Below are positions 35,066 to 43,529 of a DNA stretch of 64,000 bases, one piece after another; positions within the stretch are counted from its first letter, which is position 1, and the number at the start of each line of letters is the position of its first letter. The translations under genes were made by a program, and so were the position numbers. Location of the stretch: NCBI GenBank assembly GCA_019695185.1, contig JAIBAN010000020.1, positions 27,943 through 91,942 on the forward strand, written 5' to 3'. The notes below the pieces were generated by a model, which was given only the letters and a program-made list of their open reading frames with translations, was not told where the DNA came from and did not search any database. Source of the stretch: Blastocatellia bacterium (GTDB lineage Bacteria > Acidobacteriota > Blastocatellia > Chloracidobacteriales > Chloracidobacteriaceae).

Positions 35066-35808
35066 TACAGCACCTCCACCAAATCAATCGAGCCGGTTGC
35101 GCCGGTCTCGTTGATGTCGAAATGGGCGTCAAAGCGGTCCGAATCAAAGCGGACCGGCACGGAAAGAAGTGTTTCACCCGGCGGCAAAAACTGAAACGTC
35201 TGGGCTTTGCCCTTTCTCGCAACAAAGAAATTCACAAGGTCGAGCAACTGTGAATACGACAACGCATTGTAATCAATGGTCCAGCGCCGCACTTCAGGCC
35301 GGGTTTCCACTCGCTTTTCCACACCAGGAGCATAGGAAATGACCGAGGTGCCAAAAGTTGGCCCCCCGGTCACCGCCGCTGAAAAGTTGTCCGGCAGAGA
35401 GGTGCCAGCCGATGGAGGAAATGAGGTTGCAGTTTCTGGCGAGAGTGCCGGAAGCACCTCCAAAACCTCCAACTCGACTGAGCTTGTGCTTCCGAAATCA
35501 ATGGTTGCCTCGAACCGGTCCTGGTTGAATCGGGCACGAACTTCCGTCAGTTGAAAGGGTCGTTTGAACAAAAAACTTTGATACCGTCCACGCCGGTCAC
35601 TGAAGAATGTTTGGAGGGCCTGCAACTCGGATTTTTTGAGCTGGTTGTAGCGCACTTGCCAAATCCAGAGCGGGTCCCACCGGTTGACGTTGCGCTGTTC
35701 TTTTCCCGTGGCTGTTGAAATAATGGTGGTGGCAAATTCCGGCCCACCGGTCAACAGTGGCTGGTATTGCGAGTTGAGTGATTCGTTGCTGTCGAGTGGG
35801 GTGCTCAT
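35065..35808 (-). CDS. DUF2460-like distal tail protein with internal duplication
   Basis: A 247-residue protein built of two similar halves. Residues 20-120 and 135-247 both run TGGPxFxT, then an ISxAxGxExR segment, a WxxxYN stretch, FFxxRxGxxQxFxF and a final DRFxAxxDF with VEVL. The single unit resembles DUF2460 (gene-transfer-agent tail proteins, distal tail/baseplate entry). In most phages one unit is present, so the fused pair may form a pseudo-dimer. It is flanked by DUF2163 and a small Cys protein with ATGA/TAATG overlaps. Confidence 0.82.
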   Translation of the reverse strand: MSTPLDSNESLNSQYQPLLTGGPEFATTIISTATGKEQRNVNRWDPLWIWQVRYNQLKKSELQALQTFFSDRRGRYQSFLFKRPFQLTEVRARFNQDRFEATIDFGSTSSVELEVLEVLPALSPETATSFPPSAGTSLPDNFSAAVTGGPTFGTSVISYAPGVEKRVETRPEVRRWTIDYNALSYSQLLDLVNFFVARKGKAQTFQFLPPGETLLSVPVRFDSDRFDAHFDINETGATGSIDLVEVL

Positions 35809-36059
35809 TTCGAAGTTGCTTCTTTCTCAATTTCTGTCATTGCCATCCATTCTTCATAAGATATTCCAAGGTCAACCCAAGGTGGAATTTCCCTGTTTAA
35901 TTCTTGGGAATATCTGAGCTTTCCGCAATTAGGACAACGCCATAATGAGCGGGCTTCTACAATCAAAATTGAGTGCCCGTAAAAGTTCTCCACCCATTCA
36001 AATCCCTGCGAATGAGAGCAAACTAAGTTTTGATTGATTGCACGAAATAACCAATTCAT
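35805..36059 (-). CDS. Small protein with one CPNC motif
   Basis: An 84-residue protein, WxxRxINQ at the N-terminus and a CPNC pair near residue 42. A single CxxC plus nearby His could hold a zinc in a dimer. Both ends overlap neighbours by ATGA (tape measure and DUF2460 genes), which supports it as a genuine late gene rather than spacer. Many siphophages have a small tail-tip-adjacent gene here; a named counterpart was not recognised. Confidence 0.75.
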   Translation of the reverse strand: MNWLFRAINQNLVCSHSQGFEWVENFYGHSILIVEARSLWRCPNCGKLRYSQELNREIPPWVDLGISYEEWMAMTEIEKEATSK

Positions 36060-38830
36060 TCATTCCGCTCCAATGCCCGGCGAGCGGCTTGGCCAGACCG
36101 GGCGGCAATTTGGCCCTGAGACTCACGGGCAATGTACCCATTATCGCTTTTCACATAGAAATTGAGGGTTTGGTTGACCACCGGCCCCCCGGCCCCGCCA
36201 AAGGCGAGGTTGTTGGGCACGATCATCCCGGAAGTGTTCGGGACAAAAACTTCCGGCCCACGCTCGCCCACGATGTAGGATTTATTGGAACTGACAGGCC
36301 CGCCGTCCGCAAATAGCCCCCCAAAGGATTTCCCGCCAAAGAGAGCACCGAAAAAGCTAAAAACACCTTTGAAGACTCCCGAAAGACTTTTGAACAAACC
36401 ATCGAAAACTTTGCTGAAATCAAATGCACCACCGCTGGCACCGCCAGCCGCGCCACCGGCACCGCCCAAATTCAAACCAAAAAACTTGTTGAGCAACTTG
36501 AACAAAGCGGACTGGATGAGTTGCGCGGCCAAATCAGCGAGCAATTGAGCGAACCCTGATTTCAATCGGTCGGCAAACCCCTGAAACCCGTTCTCGAACA
36601 GTCCCTGGAATGCGCCCTTGAACACGTTGGCAATCTTTTCCGAGGCGTTGTGCAAGGCGTCCAGTTTTTTGGCCGCTGCTGTCTGGGCATCAATGGCAAT
36701 GGCCAGACTTTCAACCTGTCGCCGCTGAACTTCATCCAGTCCTTGAAGCGCACCTGTGGTCAGTTCAATTTGGATTCTTTCGAGTTCCGAAAGGTTTTGT
36801 TTTCGGATGAGCTTGGCATTCAGCGAGTCAACGGCTGACTCGTAGGCTTTTACTGCTTCAGACTGCCGAGCCCAGCTTTCCTGGATTTGCTTTGACAGTT
36901 CGAGGTTTGCAGCCTCAAAAGGGAGTTCGGCAGGTGGTATGGCCACCAACTCCCGTAAAACCTCGCCTTGCTCCTTGATTAAGTCCACTACCAGTTTTTG
37001 AACTTCCAGTGTGGCTTTTTTGGCATCATATTCTTTGGCAGCCGCCAGAATCGCTTCCTTTACCGCTGGATTTGCCTTTCGGTAGGCTTCCCCCAGCAGG
37101 TCAACGGCAATTTCCTGAGCTTTGGTGGTCAACCCCAATTTGGCTGTCTCTTCTTTCAAGCGAGCCAACAGGTCAGCCGCTGCATCGGTTTTACTTCCCT
37201 TCCCGCCGCCGCCTCCACCGCCGCCCAAATTCAACTTTGGCACACCAACACCAGATACGTCGCCAAGTCGCAAACTTGAGCCGCCAAGTCGCAAACTCCC
37301 TCGTTGTGCCGGTGCTATTGGAATTGTTGAAGCCTCACCAACTGGTCCAAGAATTCCTTTCGCAATAGCTGAACCGATTTTATAGGCCGCATAGGTGGCC
37401 GGACTCACTCGCAGTAAAATTGTCTGTATCAAACGGTCCAGGGCATTGGCAGCAGTTGAAACGATTGTTTCCCAGGCTCCCCGCCAATCACCGTTGATGG
37501 CCTGCATGATTGAACGCATCACACCCAAAATTACCTTAGTGCCATTGACAATGACGGAAACGATTGCCTGCCAGGAACTCCGCACAAATGGACCAATAAC
37601 CTGCATGACGGTTTGGATAATGGACTGAATCCCACCCCAAACCTTGCGAACCGTCTCGCGGATAAGAGGAAGGTTTTGTTCCCACCATGCCACGAGTTGA
37701 CCGCCATACTGCTGGGCAAATGCCGCTACAGCCTGAAAAGCTTCTCTTGCCCCATCTCTGAAACCGGCAAAATTGGTGGTCCAAAGAAGCGTCAGGACTG
37801 CCACCTGCTCGGAAACCACTGCTGTAATACCGAAAACCGCAGCCGCAACCGGCGCTCCAACCGCAGCCACTGCCGCGACGATTGCCCCAACCGCAGCCGT
37901 GATTGGTCCGACAATGGCAACAACACCCCCCATTGCCAGGACCGTATTTTTGATGGGGTCCAGCAGGGCCTTCCACCACTCGCCGAACTGTTGCACGAGT
38001 GGCACCATTTGCCGCAAACCATCGGCGATGAAATTGAAAAGAGGCTCGAACGCATCGCCGAGTGTGCTTTCCACAGTGTCTTTCAAGGTTGAGAGGACCC
38101 CCAAAAACGTCTGGGACTGCTTTTCCATCATCCCGCCGAGGTTTGAGGTCTCAATACCGTTGACAAGGGCTTTCAGGGCAAAATCTGCCGGGATCAATCC
38201 TTTTTCAACCATCTTTCTGGTTTCATCCGCTGATTTTCCCAGGGCCTCGGAGAGAATTTTAAGGGCAGGCACGCCACTGGCACCCAGTTCCCGAAATTCT
38301 TCCCCGGTGATTTTTCCTCGCGCAATCATTTGGCCGAGTGAAAGAGTCAAACGGTCAATCGCCTCTTTCCCCGCGCCGGTCGCAGCCGCAGCGTCACCAA
38401 TCGCCGTCAATGTTGGTAAAACATCCTTTGCTGCCAAGCCAAATGCCTGAAAACGCTTACTGGCGGCCACCACATCAAGAAACTCGAAAGGCGTTTTATC
38501 GGCAAACTGGCGCAACTGTTCGAGATGTTCTCGTGCCTTATCCGCACTTCCGAGCATGGTGGTGAACGCCACCTGTGCCTGCTCTTTCATGGCGTTAAAG
38601 GAAAGCCCAACTTTTGCAGCAAGGCCAGCGGGCACAGAAAACGCCGCCGTCATTCCAACGCCAATGGTTTGCAGTTGGCTGCCAAGGTCCCTGAAGCTCT
38701 TTTTAATGGAATCTGCGGCTGTTTCGGCTTTTTTTGCCGTATCTGAAAGTTTGGTGTCGACCGTGGCTAATCCAGTTGTAACACCTCGCACATCGGCATC
38801 AACCGTGGCATACAATTTGGCAATTTCCAT
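36056..38830 (-). CDS. Tail tape measure protein
   Basis: A 924-residue tape measure protein. ATG at 38830 was chosen (GGAG eight bases upstream) over TTG at 38836. The N-terminus begins VDADVRGVTTGL and continues with Ala-rich helices; the family trait GKITGEEFRELGASGVPALKIL is present near 170-195. A long hydrophobic stretch follows (near 290-360), then a coiled coil and a Gly-rich C-terminus. At the common 1.5 angstrom per residue the tail would be near 140 nm, an estimate only. It starts right after the GT frameshift product, the expected order. Confidence 0.93.
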   Translation of the reverse strand: MEIAKLYATVDADVRGVTTGLATVDTKLSDTAKKAETAADSIKKSFRDLGSQLQTIGVGMTAAFSVPAGLAAKVGLSFNAMKEQAQVAFTTMLGSADKAREHLEQLRQFADKTPFEFLDVVAASKRFQAFGLAAKDVLPTLTAIGDAAAATGAGKEAIDRLTLSLGQMIARGKITGEEFRELGASGVPALKILSEALGKSADETRKMVEKGLIPADFALKALVNGIETSNLGGMMEKQSQTFLGVLSTLKDTVESTLGDAFEPLFNFIADGLRQMVPLVQQFGEWWKALLDPIKNTVLAMGGVVAIVGPITAAVGAIVAAVAAVGAPVAAAVFGITAVVSEQVAVLTLLWTTNFAGFRDGAREAFQAVAAFAQQYGGQLVAWWEQNLPLIRETVRKVWGGIQSIIQTVMQVIGPFVRSSWQAIVSVIVNGTKVILGVMRSIMQAINGDWRGAWETIVSTAANALDRLIQTILLRVSPATYAAYKIGSAIAKGILGPVGEASTIPIAPAQRGSLRLGGSSLRLGDVSGVGVPKLNLGGGGGGGGKGSKTDAAADLLARLKEETAKLGLTTKAQEIAVDLLGEAYRKANPAVKEAILAAAKEYDAKKATLEVQKLVVDLIKEQGEVLRELVAIPPAELPFEAANLELSKQIQESWARQSEAVKAYESAVDSLNAKLIRKQNLSELERIQIELTTGALQGLDEVQRRQVESLAIAIDAQTAAAKKLDALHNASEKIANVFKGAFQGLFENGFQGFADRLKSGFAQLLADLAAQLIQSALFKLLNKFFGLNLGGAGGAAGGASGGAFDFSKVFDGLFKSLSGVFKGVFSFFGALFGGKSFGGLFADGGPVSSNKSYIVGERGPEVFVPNTSGMIVPNNLAFGGAGGPVVNQTLNFYVKSDNGYIARESQGQIAARSGQAARRALERNE

Positions 38831-38832
38831 AA

Positions 38833-39419
38833 TCAAAACTCCACCAAAAAGACCGGGAAAGCCTGTGCATCCTTGGCGATCTGCTGCGCCGCCTCTCGCT
38901 TGGCGAGCGCAACAACGCGCGCTTTCCGTCGCCAGTGAATCGGGACTTTTTCAAGTTCCCACGGTCGGCAACCAAGCAAGCGCGCGTCTTCAATATCCCA
39001 GAAATAATCCGGACAGTAGGCAGTGGTCAGTTGACCGCCTGAAATGAGCCACCGTCGAAGGGCTGCCCGGTCTCCGCTTTTGGGCTTCCGGCTCCCATCA
39101 CTGCCGCAAACAATCCGGCAATCACGCTTTGCGGAAGTTGTCGGAAGACTTCGACGGAAACCGGTACTGGCTCGTCATTGTCGGTCAAATCCCAACTGAC
39201 AATTGCCCTGGCCAGCGTTTCACTCATAAACCGGAGATTTGCCAGGGCTGAAGTCAAGCCGGTGTCATCTTTCGGCTGGCCATCCCTCACGATGGATTCC
39301 ATCTTTTCAACAAATTCCTGTGTCAAAAGATTGGCGTCAACCGTCAGGTTAAGCGTCTCGCCATCGTGCTCATAGGCAACTTGCACGGGTTTTTTGTTTT
39401 TGAGTGTCGTAAGTTTCAT
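38833..39419 (-). CDS. Tail assembly chaperone GT (product of -1 frameshift)
   Basis: In many siphophages the gene before the tape measure is read in two ways: G alone, and G fused to T by -1 slippage. Here the G frame meets a heptamer of the form X XXY YYZ at 39084-39078 (minus strand C CCA AAA in frame). After one base of back-slip the -1 frame stays open for 81 codons, through CPDYFWDIEDARLL to FLVEF, and stops at 38833, two bases before the tape measure ATG. The product would be about 195 residues. T would bind the tape measure and G the tail tube protein. Slippage is not proven by sequence alone. Confidence 0.8.
39027..39419 (-). CDS. Tail assembly chaperone G
   Basis: A 130-residue acidic protein between tail tube and tape measure genes, the position of lambda gpG-like chaperones. 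The zero-frame stop lies 17 codons after the slippery heptamer. Its helical segment (FVEKMESIVRDG, LANLRFMSETLARAI) fits the family only loosely, so the assignment rests mainly on position, size and frameshift site. The 80-bp gap to the tail tube gene is AT-rich and contains the 16-bp palindrome ATAAGAAATTTCTTAT (39480-39495), possibly a promoter or transcript end. Confidence 0.82.
   Translation of the reverse strand: MKLTTLKNKKPVQVAYEHDGETLNLTVDANLLTQEFVEKMESIVRDGQPKDDTGLTSALANLRFMSETLARAIVSWDLTDNDEPVPVSVEVFRQLPQSVIAGLFAAVMGAGSPKAETGQPFDGGSFQAVN
39078..39084 (-). other. Slippery heptamer C CCA AAA for -1 frameshifting
   Basis: On the minus strand, in the zero frame, the last base of AGC plus CCA AAA gives CCCAAAA. 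Both tRNAs can re-pair one base back (CCC, AAA). It lies 51 bases before the G stop. A GC-rich stretch follows (GGAGACCGGGCAGCC) that could form a stimulating structure. Confidence 0.8.
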
Positions 39420-39499
39420 ATTCAGAATGGTTTGTCAGTTTTGGCAAAAAATATGCAGCAAACTATGCAGTATAAGAAAATAAGAAATTTCTTATATCC

Positions 39500-40474
39500 T
39501 TATAATGCCGAGACGTTGTTTTTGACCTGGAACGAATATGCTCCGCCAAACGAGGAATCATGAATTGCGAGGCATTCAAACTTGTAGGCGTACACTCCAT
39601 CCTGGTCAGTTTGCTCGGTTGCCATCAGCTTGACAGCCGCATCGAACTGAAACAGGTAGGTTCCGGCCCCCAGGGTTGGTCCGGTCGCCTTGAACCGGAT
39701 GTACCGGGTCGGAAGCCCGCTCGCCTTCATTGCTGCATACAGGGCCTGGGTTTGGGCGTTGAACTCGACCACAAAAGAAACTTTGACCTGGTAATCGGTC
39801 TCGATTGCATCCTTGAAACTCTGGAAGGTGGTATTGAGCACCTCACGGGCAAGGAATTTGTCGCCGATTTCGATGTCAAACATCATGACATCAGTGAGTT
39901 TGGTGCCACCGATTCCGCCAAACGTCGAGTCAATGAAAACGTCAATCTCGTTGACGTTGACCGGCAGTTGGTCAATCACTGTCGGGGTGGCTGTCAGGTT
40001 TGAGATGTTGGCGAGGGAGCGAGCGAACAAATCGCCGGAAACTTTCACCTCGTCTTTGCTGGCGCTCAGTTTGAAATTCTTGAATTGGGTGTAGGCGGCT
40101 TGCTGCGCTGCGGTGCTGTCGCCAACCTCAACCGTGAAGGTTTTGGGAGTGTCGGCCCCGCTGGTCTTTGGCGCAAAATCCCAGGTGTATGGAGCGCTCC
40201 CACCAACCGAGCCATCATTTTCGCCAATCAGCCCACAGAGCAACCAGATAATCTCGTTGTAGGTCAACGGCCCCTCAACACTGCCCTTAGCCATTTCCCG
40301 GTTTAACTGCAAAACCGTGGTGGTTTTGAATCCGTTAGCCCGGTAATCCTTGGTCCGAAGCTCAGGACTCAGCGAAAACGACAGACTTGGAAGTTGCTTA
40401 CCGGCTGCAACCGCCGTTCCCGCCGTTGTTTCAACACCGATTTGAAAAACCTTGTTTACTGCTGCACGTCCCAT
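39500..40474 (-). CDS. Major tail tube protein
   Basis: A 324-residue protein in the tail tube place. It starts MGRAAVNKVFQIGVETTAG, and the form VETTxGTAVAA is seen in tail tube proteins of siphophages. Later stretches are beta-rich with regularly spaced FxV/FEV strands (TVEVGD, VSFVVEFN, YLFQFDAAVKL), fitting the tube fold. Length exceeds the simple 200-250 residue tube, so an added Ig-like or insertion domain is likely. It is followed by G/GT and tape measure and preceded by the tail terminator-like gene. Confidence 0.85.
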   Translation of the reverse strand: MGRAAVNKVFQIGVETTAGTAVAAGKQLPSLSFSLSPELRTKDYRANGFKTTTVLQLNREMAKGSVEGPLTYNEIIWLLCGLIGENDGSVGGSAPYTWDFAPKTSGADTPKTFTVEVGDSTAAQQAAYTQFKNFKLSASKDEVKVSGDLFARSLANISNLTATPTVIDQLPVNVNEIDVFIDSTFGGIGGTKLTDVMMFDIEIGDKFLAREVLNTTFQSFKDAIETDYQVKVSFVVEFNAQTQALYAAMKASGLPTRYIRFKATGPTLGAGTYLFQFDAAVKLMATEQTDQDGVYAYKFECLAIHDSSFGGAYSFQVKNNVSAL

Positions 40475-40894
40475 TTATGCCTCCGGGTAACAAAAGATTT
40501 CATACATACCGCCGTGATGGTGATACCGGATGTCGCCCACGGCCTCGACATACCTCAGTGTTTGCGTTCGCCTGGCGCTGAAAAGAAGCCCATCCAATGG
40601 AGCATGGACCGCTCGGCCAATCAGAGCGTCTATCCGGTCGAGAACCGTGCGAGTGCTGGCGTCCGGATTGCCCAGGCTGACAGTTTTGATTGTGTAGATT
40701 GCACGGGTTTGGATCCGCTCGACTCCCGCCCCCTGCACATCAGAACTTGCTTGCAAGTTGAAAATTACCAGCGGGTAGATGGCTGCCTGTGGAGCAATGT
40801 AGGCGAAAACCCGCTTCTCGATTGCCCGGACAATTTCAGAATCGCTGGACAAGGTGAGATAAATCCATTTTTCGAGAAGCGGGATTTCGTTCAT
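40475..40894 (-). CDS. Tail terminator/completion-like protein
   Basis: A 139-residue protein directly upstream of the tail tube gene, the normal position of the tail terminator (lambda gpU or DUF3168 like). It begins IPLLEKWIYLTLSSDSEI and carries VRAIEKRVFAYIAP and YPLVIFNLQ, fitting the DUF3168-type pattern where a helical start leads to a Pro followed by a strand. The terminator caps the tube and joins it to the head. Family assignment is moderately supported. It overlaps the small upstream gene by four bases (ATGA). Confidence 0.65.
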   Translation of the reverse strand: MNEIPLLEKWIYLTLSSDSEIVRAIEKRVFAYIAPQAAIYPLVIFNLQASSDVQGAGVERIQTRAIYTIKTVSLGNPDASTRTVLDRIDALIGRAVHAPLDGLLFSARRTQTLRYVEAVGDIRYHHHGGMYEIFCYPEA

Positions 40895-41064
40895 TGCGCC
40901 AAGTCAGTCAAAAGTTTTCGCTCGTTTTCCGAGAGTTTGATACCGGCACGCTCAAAGATTTCCTCATTGGTCAGTCCGGTTCGAGCACGCTCGGCAGCTA
41001 AAAATTCGTTTGCAGCTTTCCCCAAGGCCAGAATCAAGGGGAGTAATTGAATCAACTTATCCAT
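40891..41064 (-). CDS. Small 57-residue protein, function unknown
   Basis: A 57-residue protein starting MDKLIQLLPLILALG. The first 20 residues are moderately hydrophobic and could form an amphipathic or short membrane helix; the rest is charged (NEEIFERAGIKLSENERKLL). It overlaps its downstream neighbour by ATGA and the upstream lipoprotein gene by eight bases. A partner of the lipoprotein is an attractive but unproven idea. Confidence 0.65.
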   Translation of the reverse strand: MDKLIQLLPLILALGKAANEFLAAERARTGLTNEEIFERAGIKLSENERKLLTDLAQ

Positions 41065-41527
41065 AGTTGAGCACCTGCGAGATGAATCCAGCGGCTTCAT
41101 TCAGGCTGGCCAGCACAGCCGCCAGCTTCTTTTGTGCATCCGGATTGCGAATGCGGAAAATGCCGTCATCATTCAACGTCTTCAGTGCCCCCGTGACATC
41201 AGCAAAGAGCTTGGTGAGTTCGCTGCGCGCCGTCGGCGTTAGGGTCTGGTAAGTTCGGGCCCGCTCGTTGAACCGCTGAACCGCCTTGTTTGCTGACAGT
41301 AGCCCTTGGGATATTGCCCGGTCCTCGTCAGCGTCAATCAGCGCAGCCGTCCGTAAATCCCGTTTTACGTCAATCCCAACGGCAATGAGCGTTGCCATTC
41401 GATCCGACGCGGTCGCCGCCTTTCTGATTTGCGACTCGTCACAGGCAGCGAGTGAAAGCAGAAACCCCACCGATAAAATGCAAACGATGAGGCTCCAAAA
41501 CATGGCCTTTTGAAATGGGTTTTTCAT
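41057..41527 (-). CDS. Phage-encoded lipoprotein
   Basis: A 156-residue protein with a lipoprotein signal: positively charged start (MKNPFQKAMF), hydrophobic core (IVCILSVGFLL) and lipobox SLAAC near residue 28. The mature part is helical and Arg/Ala-rich (DRMATLIAV, LSANKAVQRFNERA). Lipoproteins inside a head-tail operon are unusual. Candidates include a superinfection-exclusion factor at the envelope and an outer-membrane spanin-like lysis factor; its length favours neither clearly. It sits between the gp10-like gene and the small gene at 40891. Confidence 0.8.
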   Translation of the reverse strand: MKNPFQKAMFWSLIVCILSVGFLLSLAACDESQIRKAATASDRMATLIAVGIDVKRDLRTAALIDADEDRAISQGLLSANKAVQRFNERARTYQTLTPTARSELTKLFADVTGALKTLNDDGIFRIRNPDAQKKLAAVLASLNEAAGFISQVLNYG

Positions 41528-41529
41528 GG

Positions 41530-41910
41530 TTACCCCGCGATTTTGGACATTGCCGCCTGAAAGCCGGGTCTGGCTTTTTCAACGGCTGGTAAAAGAAAAG
41601 GATGGGCTGGCATTTCCGTTGTGCCGAATTCCTGAAAGGCTGCGTATTCGGTATTTGTGCGAACCACACACGTCAAAGGGGTTTTCTGTTCAACCTGAAT
41701 CGAACCTCTTAAAACCCCTGTGTCAACTGCTGGAGGCTCACCCGGTCCGGCTGCCTGATGCCCACCATAAACATGCCCGGATTTTGGTCCCGCCATACTC
41801 GTAACAGCGCTCGCCTGAATGTCAAATGCGGTCTTGCGCACCACAGCAGCAGCCTTCTGCTGGAGGGCGTCCACGAGTTGAGGGATTTTGCTGGTGAGCT
41901 TGACGGGCAT
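41530..41910 (-). CDS. HK97 gp10-like head-tail joining protein
   Basis: A 126-residue protein of the HK97 gp10 family. Traits seen are FDIQASAVTSMAG near the N-terminus, the PPAVDTGVLRGSI stretch that marks the family (near 60-72) and the end EFGTTEMPAHPFLLPAVEKA. It acts at the head-tail junction or early in tail building. The next genes upstream encode two sister SH3-like small proteins. Confidence 0.9.
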   Translation of the reverse strand: MPVKLTSKIPQLVDALQQKAAAVVRKTAFDIQASAVTSMAGPKSGHVYGGHQAAGPGEPPAVDTGVLRGSIQVEQKTPLTCVVRTNTEYAAFQEFGTTEMPAHPFLLPAVEKARPGFQAAMSKIAG

Positions 41911-41916
41911 AAGAAG

Positions 41917-42171
41917 TTATGACTTTGCAGGGACAAAAGCTGGCCAGTTCCAACATCCCGGCTGATTTTCAGCCGAGAACGGAACGCTGCGGTTAAACCA
42001 TTGTCCAGTGGGGTTAAACACTACCAAGCCAACATTGCTTTCCGGTTCGCCGGGTGTATCAACCTCGGTAATCATTGCAGCACGAGGTTCGCCCGCCTTG
42101 AATTCGCCATTTGGCGTCCCATAGGCAAAGTAATGAACAACTCGGCCAATCGAAGGAATTTGCTTACTCAT
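41917..42171 (-). CDS. Small protein, sister of the gene at 42164
   Basis: An 84-residue protein starting MSKQIPSIGRVVHYFA. It shares start, IG-x-x-V pattern, Ala/Gly-rich middle, ITEVDT and NVGLVVFN with its upstream neighbour, so it appears to be a tandem paralog. The pattern of short strands suggests an SH3-like barrel, but no named family was recognised. It overlaps the neighbour by eight bases. Confidence 0.75.
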   Translation of the reverse strand: MSKQIPSIGRVVHYFAYGTPNGEFKAGEPRAAMITEVDTPGEPESNVGLVVFNPTGQWFNRSVPFSAENQPGCWNWPAFVPAKS

Positions 42172-42529
42172 CCTTTTTTTTGCGCTTTCTTGGGTATGGT
42201 GTAACTGAAACCGTATCCGCTTCCGTGTCGGCCTCTGGTTCAGACTGTGCCATTGGCGAGGTTGGCCCCTCATCAGGCTGGAAATCCTCAACAGAGGTAA
42301 AAAGCGGCGGCGGCGGGTACGACCACCGGTCTTGTTGTTCAGGGAAATCGGCCCGCACGACGCTTGTAATGTTCAGTTCAGTACCAAGCCCCCAGACCAC
42401 CAAATTTACGCAATGAAGCGAGTGAACTCGTGTGATCTTTGCTGGCACTGCTCCGTCCGAGCCATAACTCGGATGGGGGAAAAACAGAACATCTTCCCCG
42501 ATTTGAGGAACTTGAATTTGCTTACTCAT
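42164..42529 (-). CDS. Small protein with charged tail, sister of the gene at 41917
   Basis: A 121-residue protein starting MSKQIQVPQIGEDVLFF. Residues 1-75 match the neighbour at 41917 (ITRVHS, CVNLVVWG). The C-terminus adds an acidic Glu/Asp-rich segment and a basic end (PYPRKRKKKDE), so the unit is a barrel plus unstructured tail. Similar proteins sit next to head-tail connectors in siphophages. Function unknown. Confidence 0.75.
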   Translation of the reverse strand: MSKQIQVPQIGEDVLFFPHPSYGSDGAVPAKITRVHSLHCVNLVVWGLGTELNITSVVRADFPEQQDRWSYPPPPLFTSVEDFQPDEGPTSPMAQSEPEADTEADTVSVTPYPRKRKKKDE

Positions 42530-42532
42530 GGG

Positions 42533-42889
42533 TTAGAGCACCTTTTTGACTCGAACTTTGTTGGAAATATCCCACCCCGTAGGTGGTGTGGGCTCAATCA
42601 CTTCAAAAATCGTAGTCCCAATCACGAGTCTGTCTGTGGATTGGATGTCGGTGCCGTAAGGTAGGAAAGCGTCGTATTCGGCGTTTGCAGTTGTTTTGCT
42701 GCCTTGTGTGTCCTCGTGCCCTGCTTTGGCAGCATCAATCCTGCAATTCACCCAAGCAATTCGAGAGTATTGCTCTGTTTGATTCCCGTAGCCGTCAGGA
42801 GTTGTGAACCGGCGCTCAAGGGAAGCCCGCGCGGGCATTGCCTCAGTGGTTGCCATCCTCATTTGTCGGAGGTCTTTTTCACTCAACAT
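42533..42889 (-). CDS. Head-tail adaptor/stopper-like protein
   Basis: A 118-residue protein with the size, position and strand pattern of head-tail stopper proteins: a helix (LSEKDLRQMRMATTEA), then YSRIAWVNCRID, a turn and DRLVIGTTIFEVIEP. Stoppers close the portal channel until infection. Upstream lies the connector and downstream the gp10-like group, the usual order connector, stopper, gp10. The family (DUF6093-like) is named with caution; the overlap of 11 bases with the connector gene supports co-translation. Confidence 0.65.
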   Translation of the reverse strand: MLSEKDLRQMRMATTEAMPARASLERRFTTPDGYGNQTEQYSRIAWVNCRIDAAKAGHEDTQGSKTTANAEYDAFLPYGTDIQSTDRLVIGTTIFEVIEPTPPTGWDISNKVRVKKVL

Positions 42890-43523
42890 TGTAGGTGGTC
42901 AGGCGAGTGGAGCGGATAAAGCGGCGAGGGTTCGAGTTTGGGTTGACATCGGTTGCCGTCAATTTTCCGAATCCGATTTCATTGGGACGGCTATCCATTG
43001 ATTTGCCCGGCCAACGGAGCGCACGAGCTTCGTAATTCTCGGCTTGCGCCATAAAATTCCGATATTTCTGACTGCGTGAAAACGCTTGGTTGTTGTCCTT
43101 GTAGTCGAACTCTCCGGCCACGGATGCCGCAGCAGCCCGCAGTGCATCAGCAGCAGCACCGTACAAATTGAAACACCTGCCCACGATGCTGACCGGCGCT
43201 GGCGTGTCAGATACAAAAACCCATCGCCCTTGCGCGTAATCCGCCTCAGATGGCGAGAGGATCACATTTTCCGAGTCATAGAGTGTTGCGCCTGATTCCC
43301 AATCACCGCAGGGCGCTTGATAAACGAGGGTTTGCACAGTGGCTGTGGCTGTGTAATTCCCAATTGGGGTCAAAGGGAAAAAATTGACGTTCGCCCGACG
43401 GCTGCCATCATCCAGAAAAACGGCGAGTTCGGCATTTGACCACTGCTGGTCCGGCCCTTCCGGGTCAGCCAGCAGCACTCGCAGTTTTTGAATCAATGGC
43501 AGCAGTGTCGGGCGAATGGACAT
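42879..43523 (-). CDS. Head-tail connector (adaptor) protein
   Basis: A 214-residue protein with the helical start LLPLIQKLRVLLADPEGP and WSNAELAVFLDDGSRRANV, the form of gp6/gp15-like connectors that dock under the portal. A long Ala-rich helix (YGAAADALRAAAASVAGEF) and Tyr-rich end follow. Its location after the capsid and decoration genes fits. The exact subfamily was not recognised. Confidence 0.72.
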   Translation of the reverse strand: MSIRPTLLPLIQKLRVLLADPEGPDQQWSNAELAVFLDDGSRRANVNFFPLTPIGNYTATATVQTLVYQAPCGDWESGATLYDSENVILSPSEADYAQGRWVFVSDTPAPVSIVGRCFNLYGAAADALRAAAASVAGEFDYKDNNQAFSRSQKYRNFMAQAENYEARALRWPGKSMDSRPNEIGFGKLTATDVNPNSNPRRFIRSTRLTTYNVE

Positions 43524-43529
43524 AATGGG

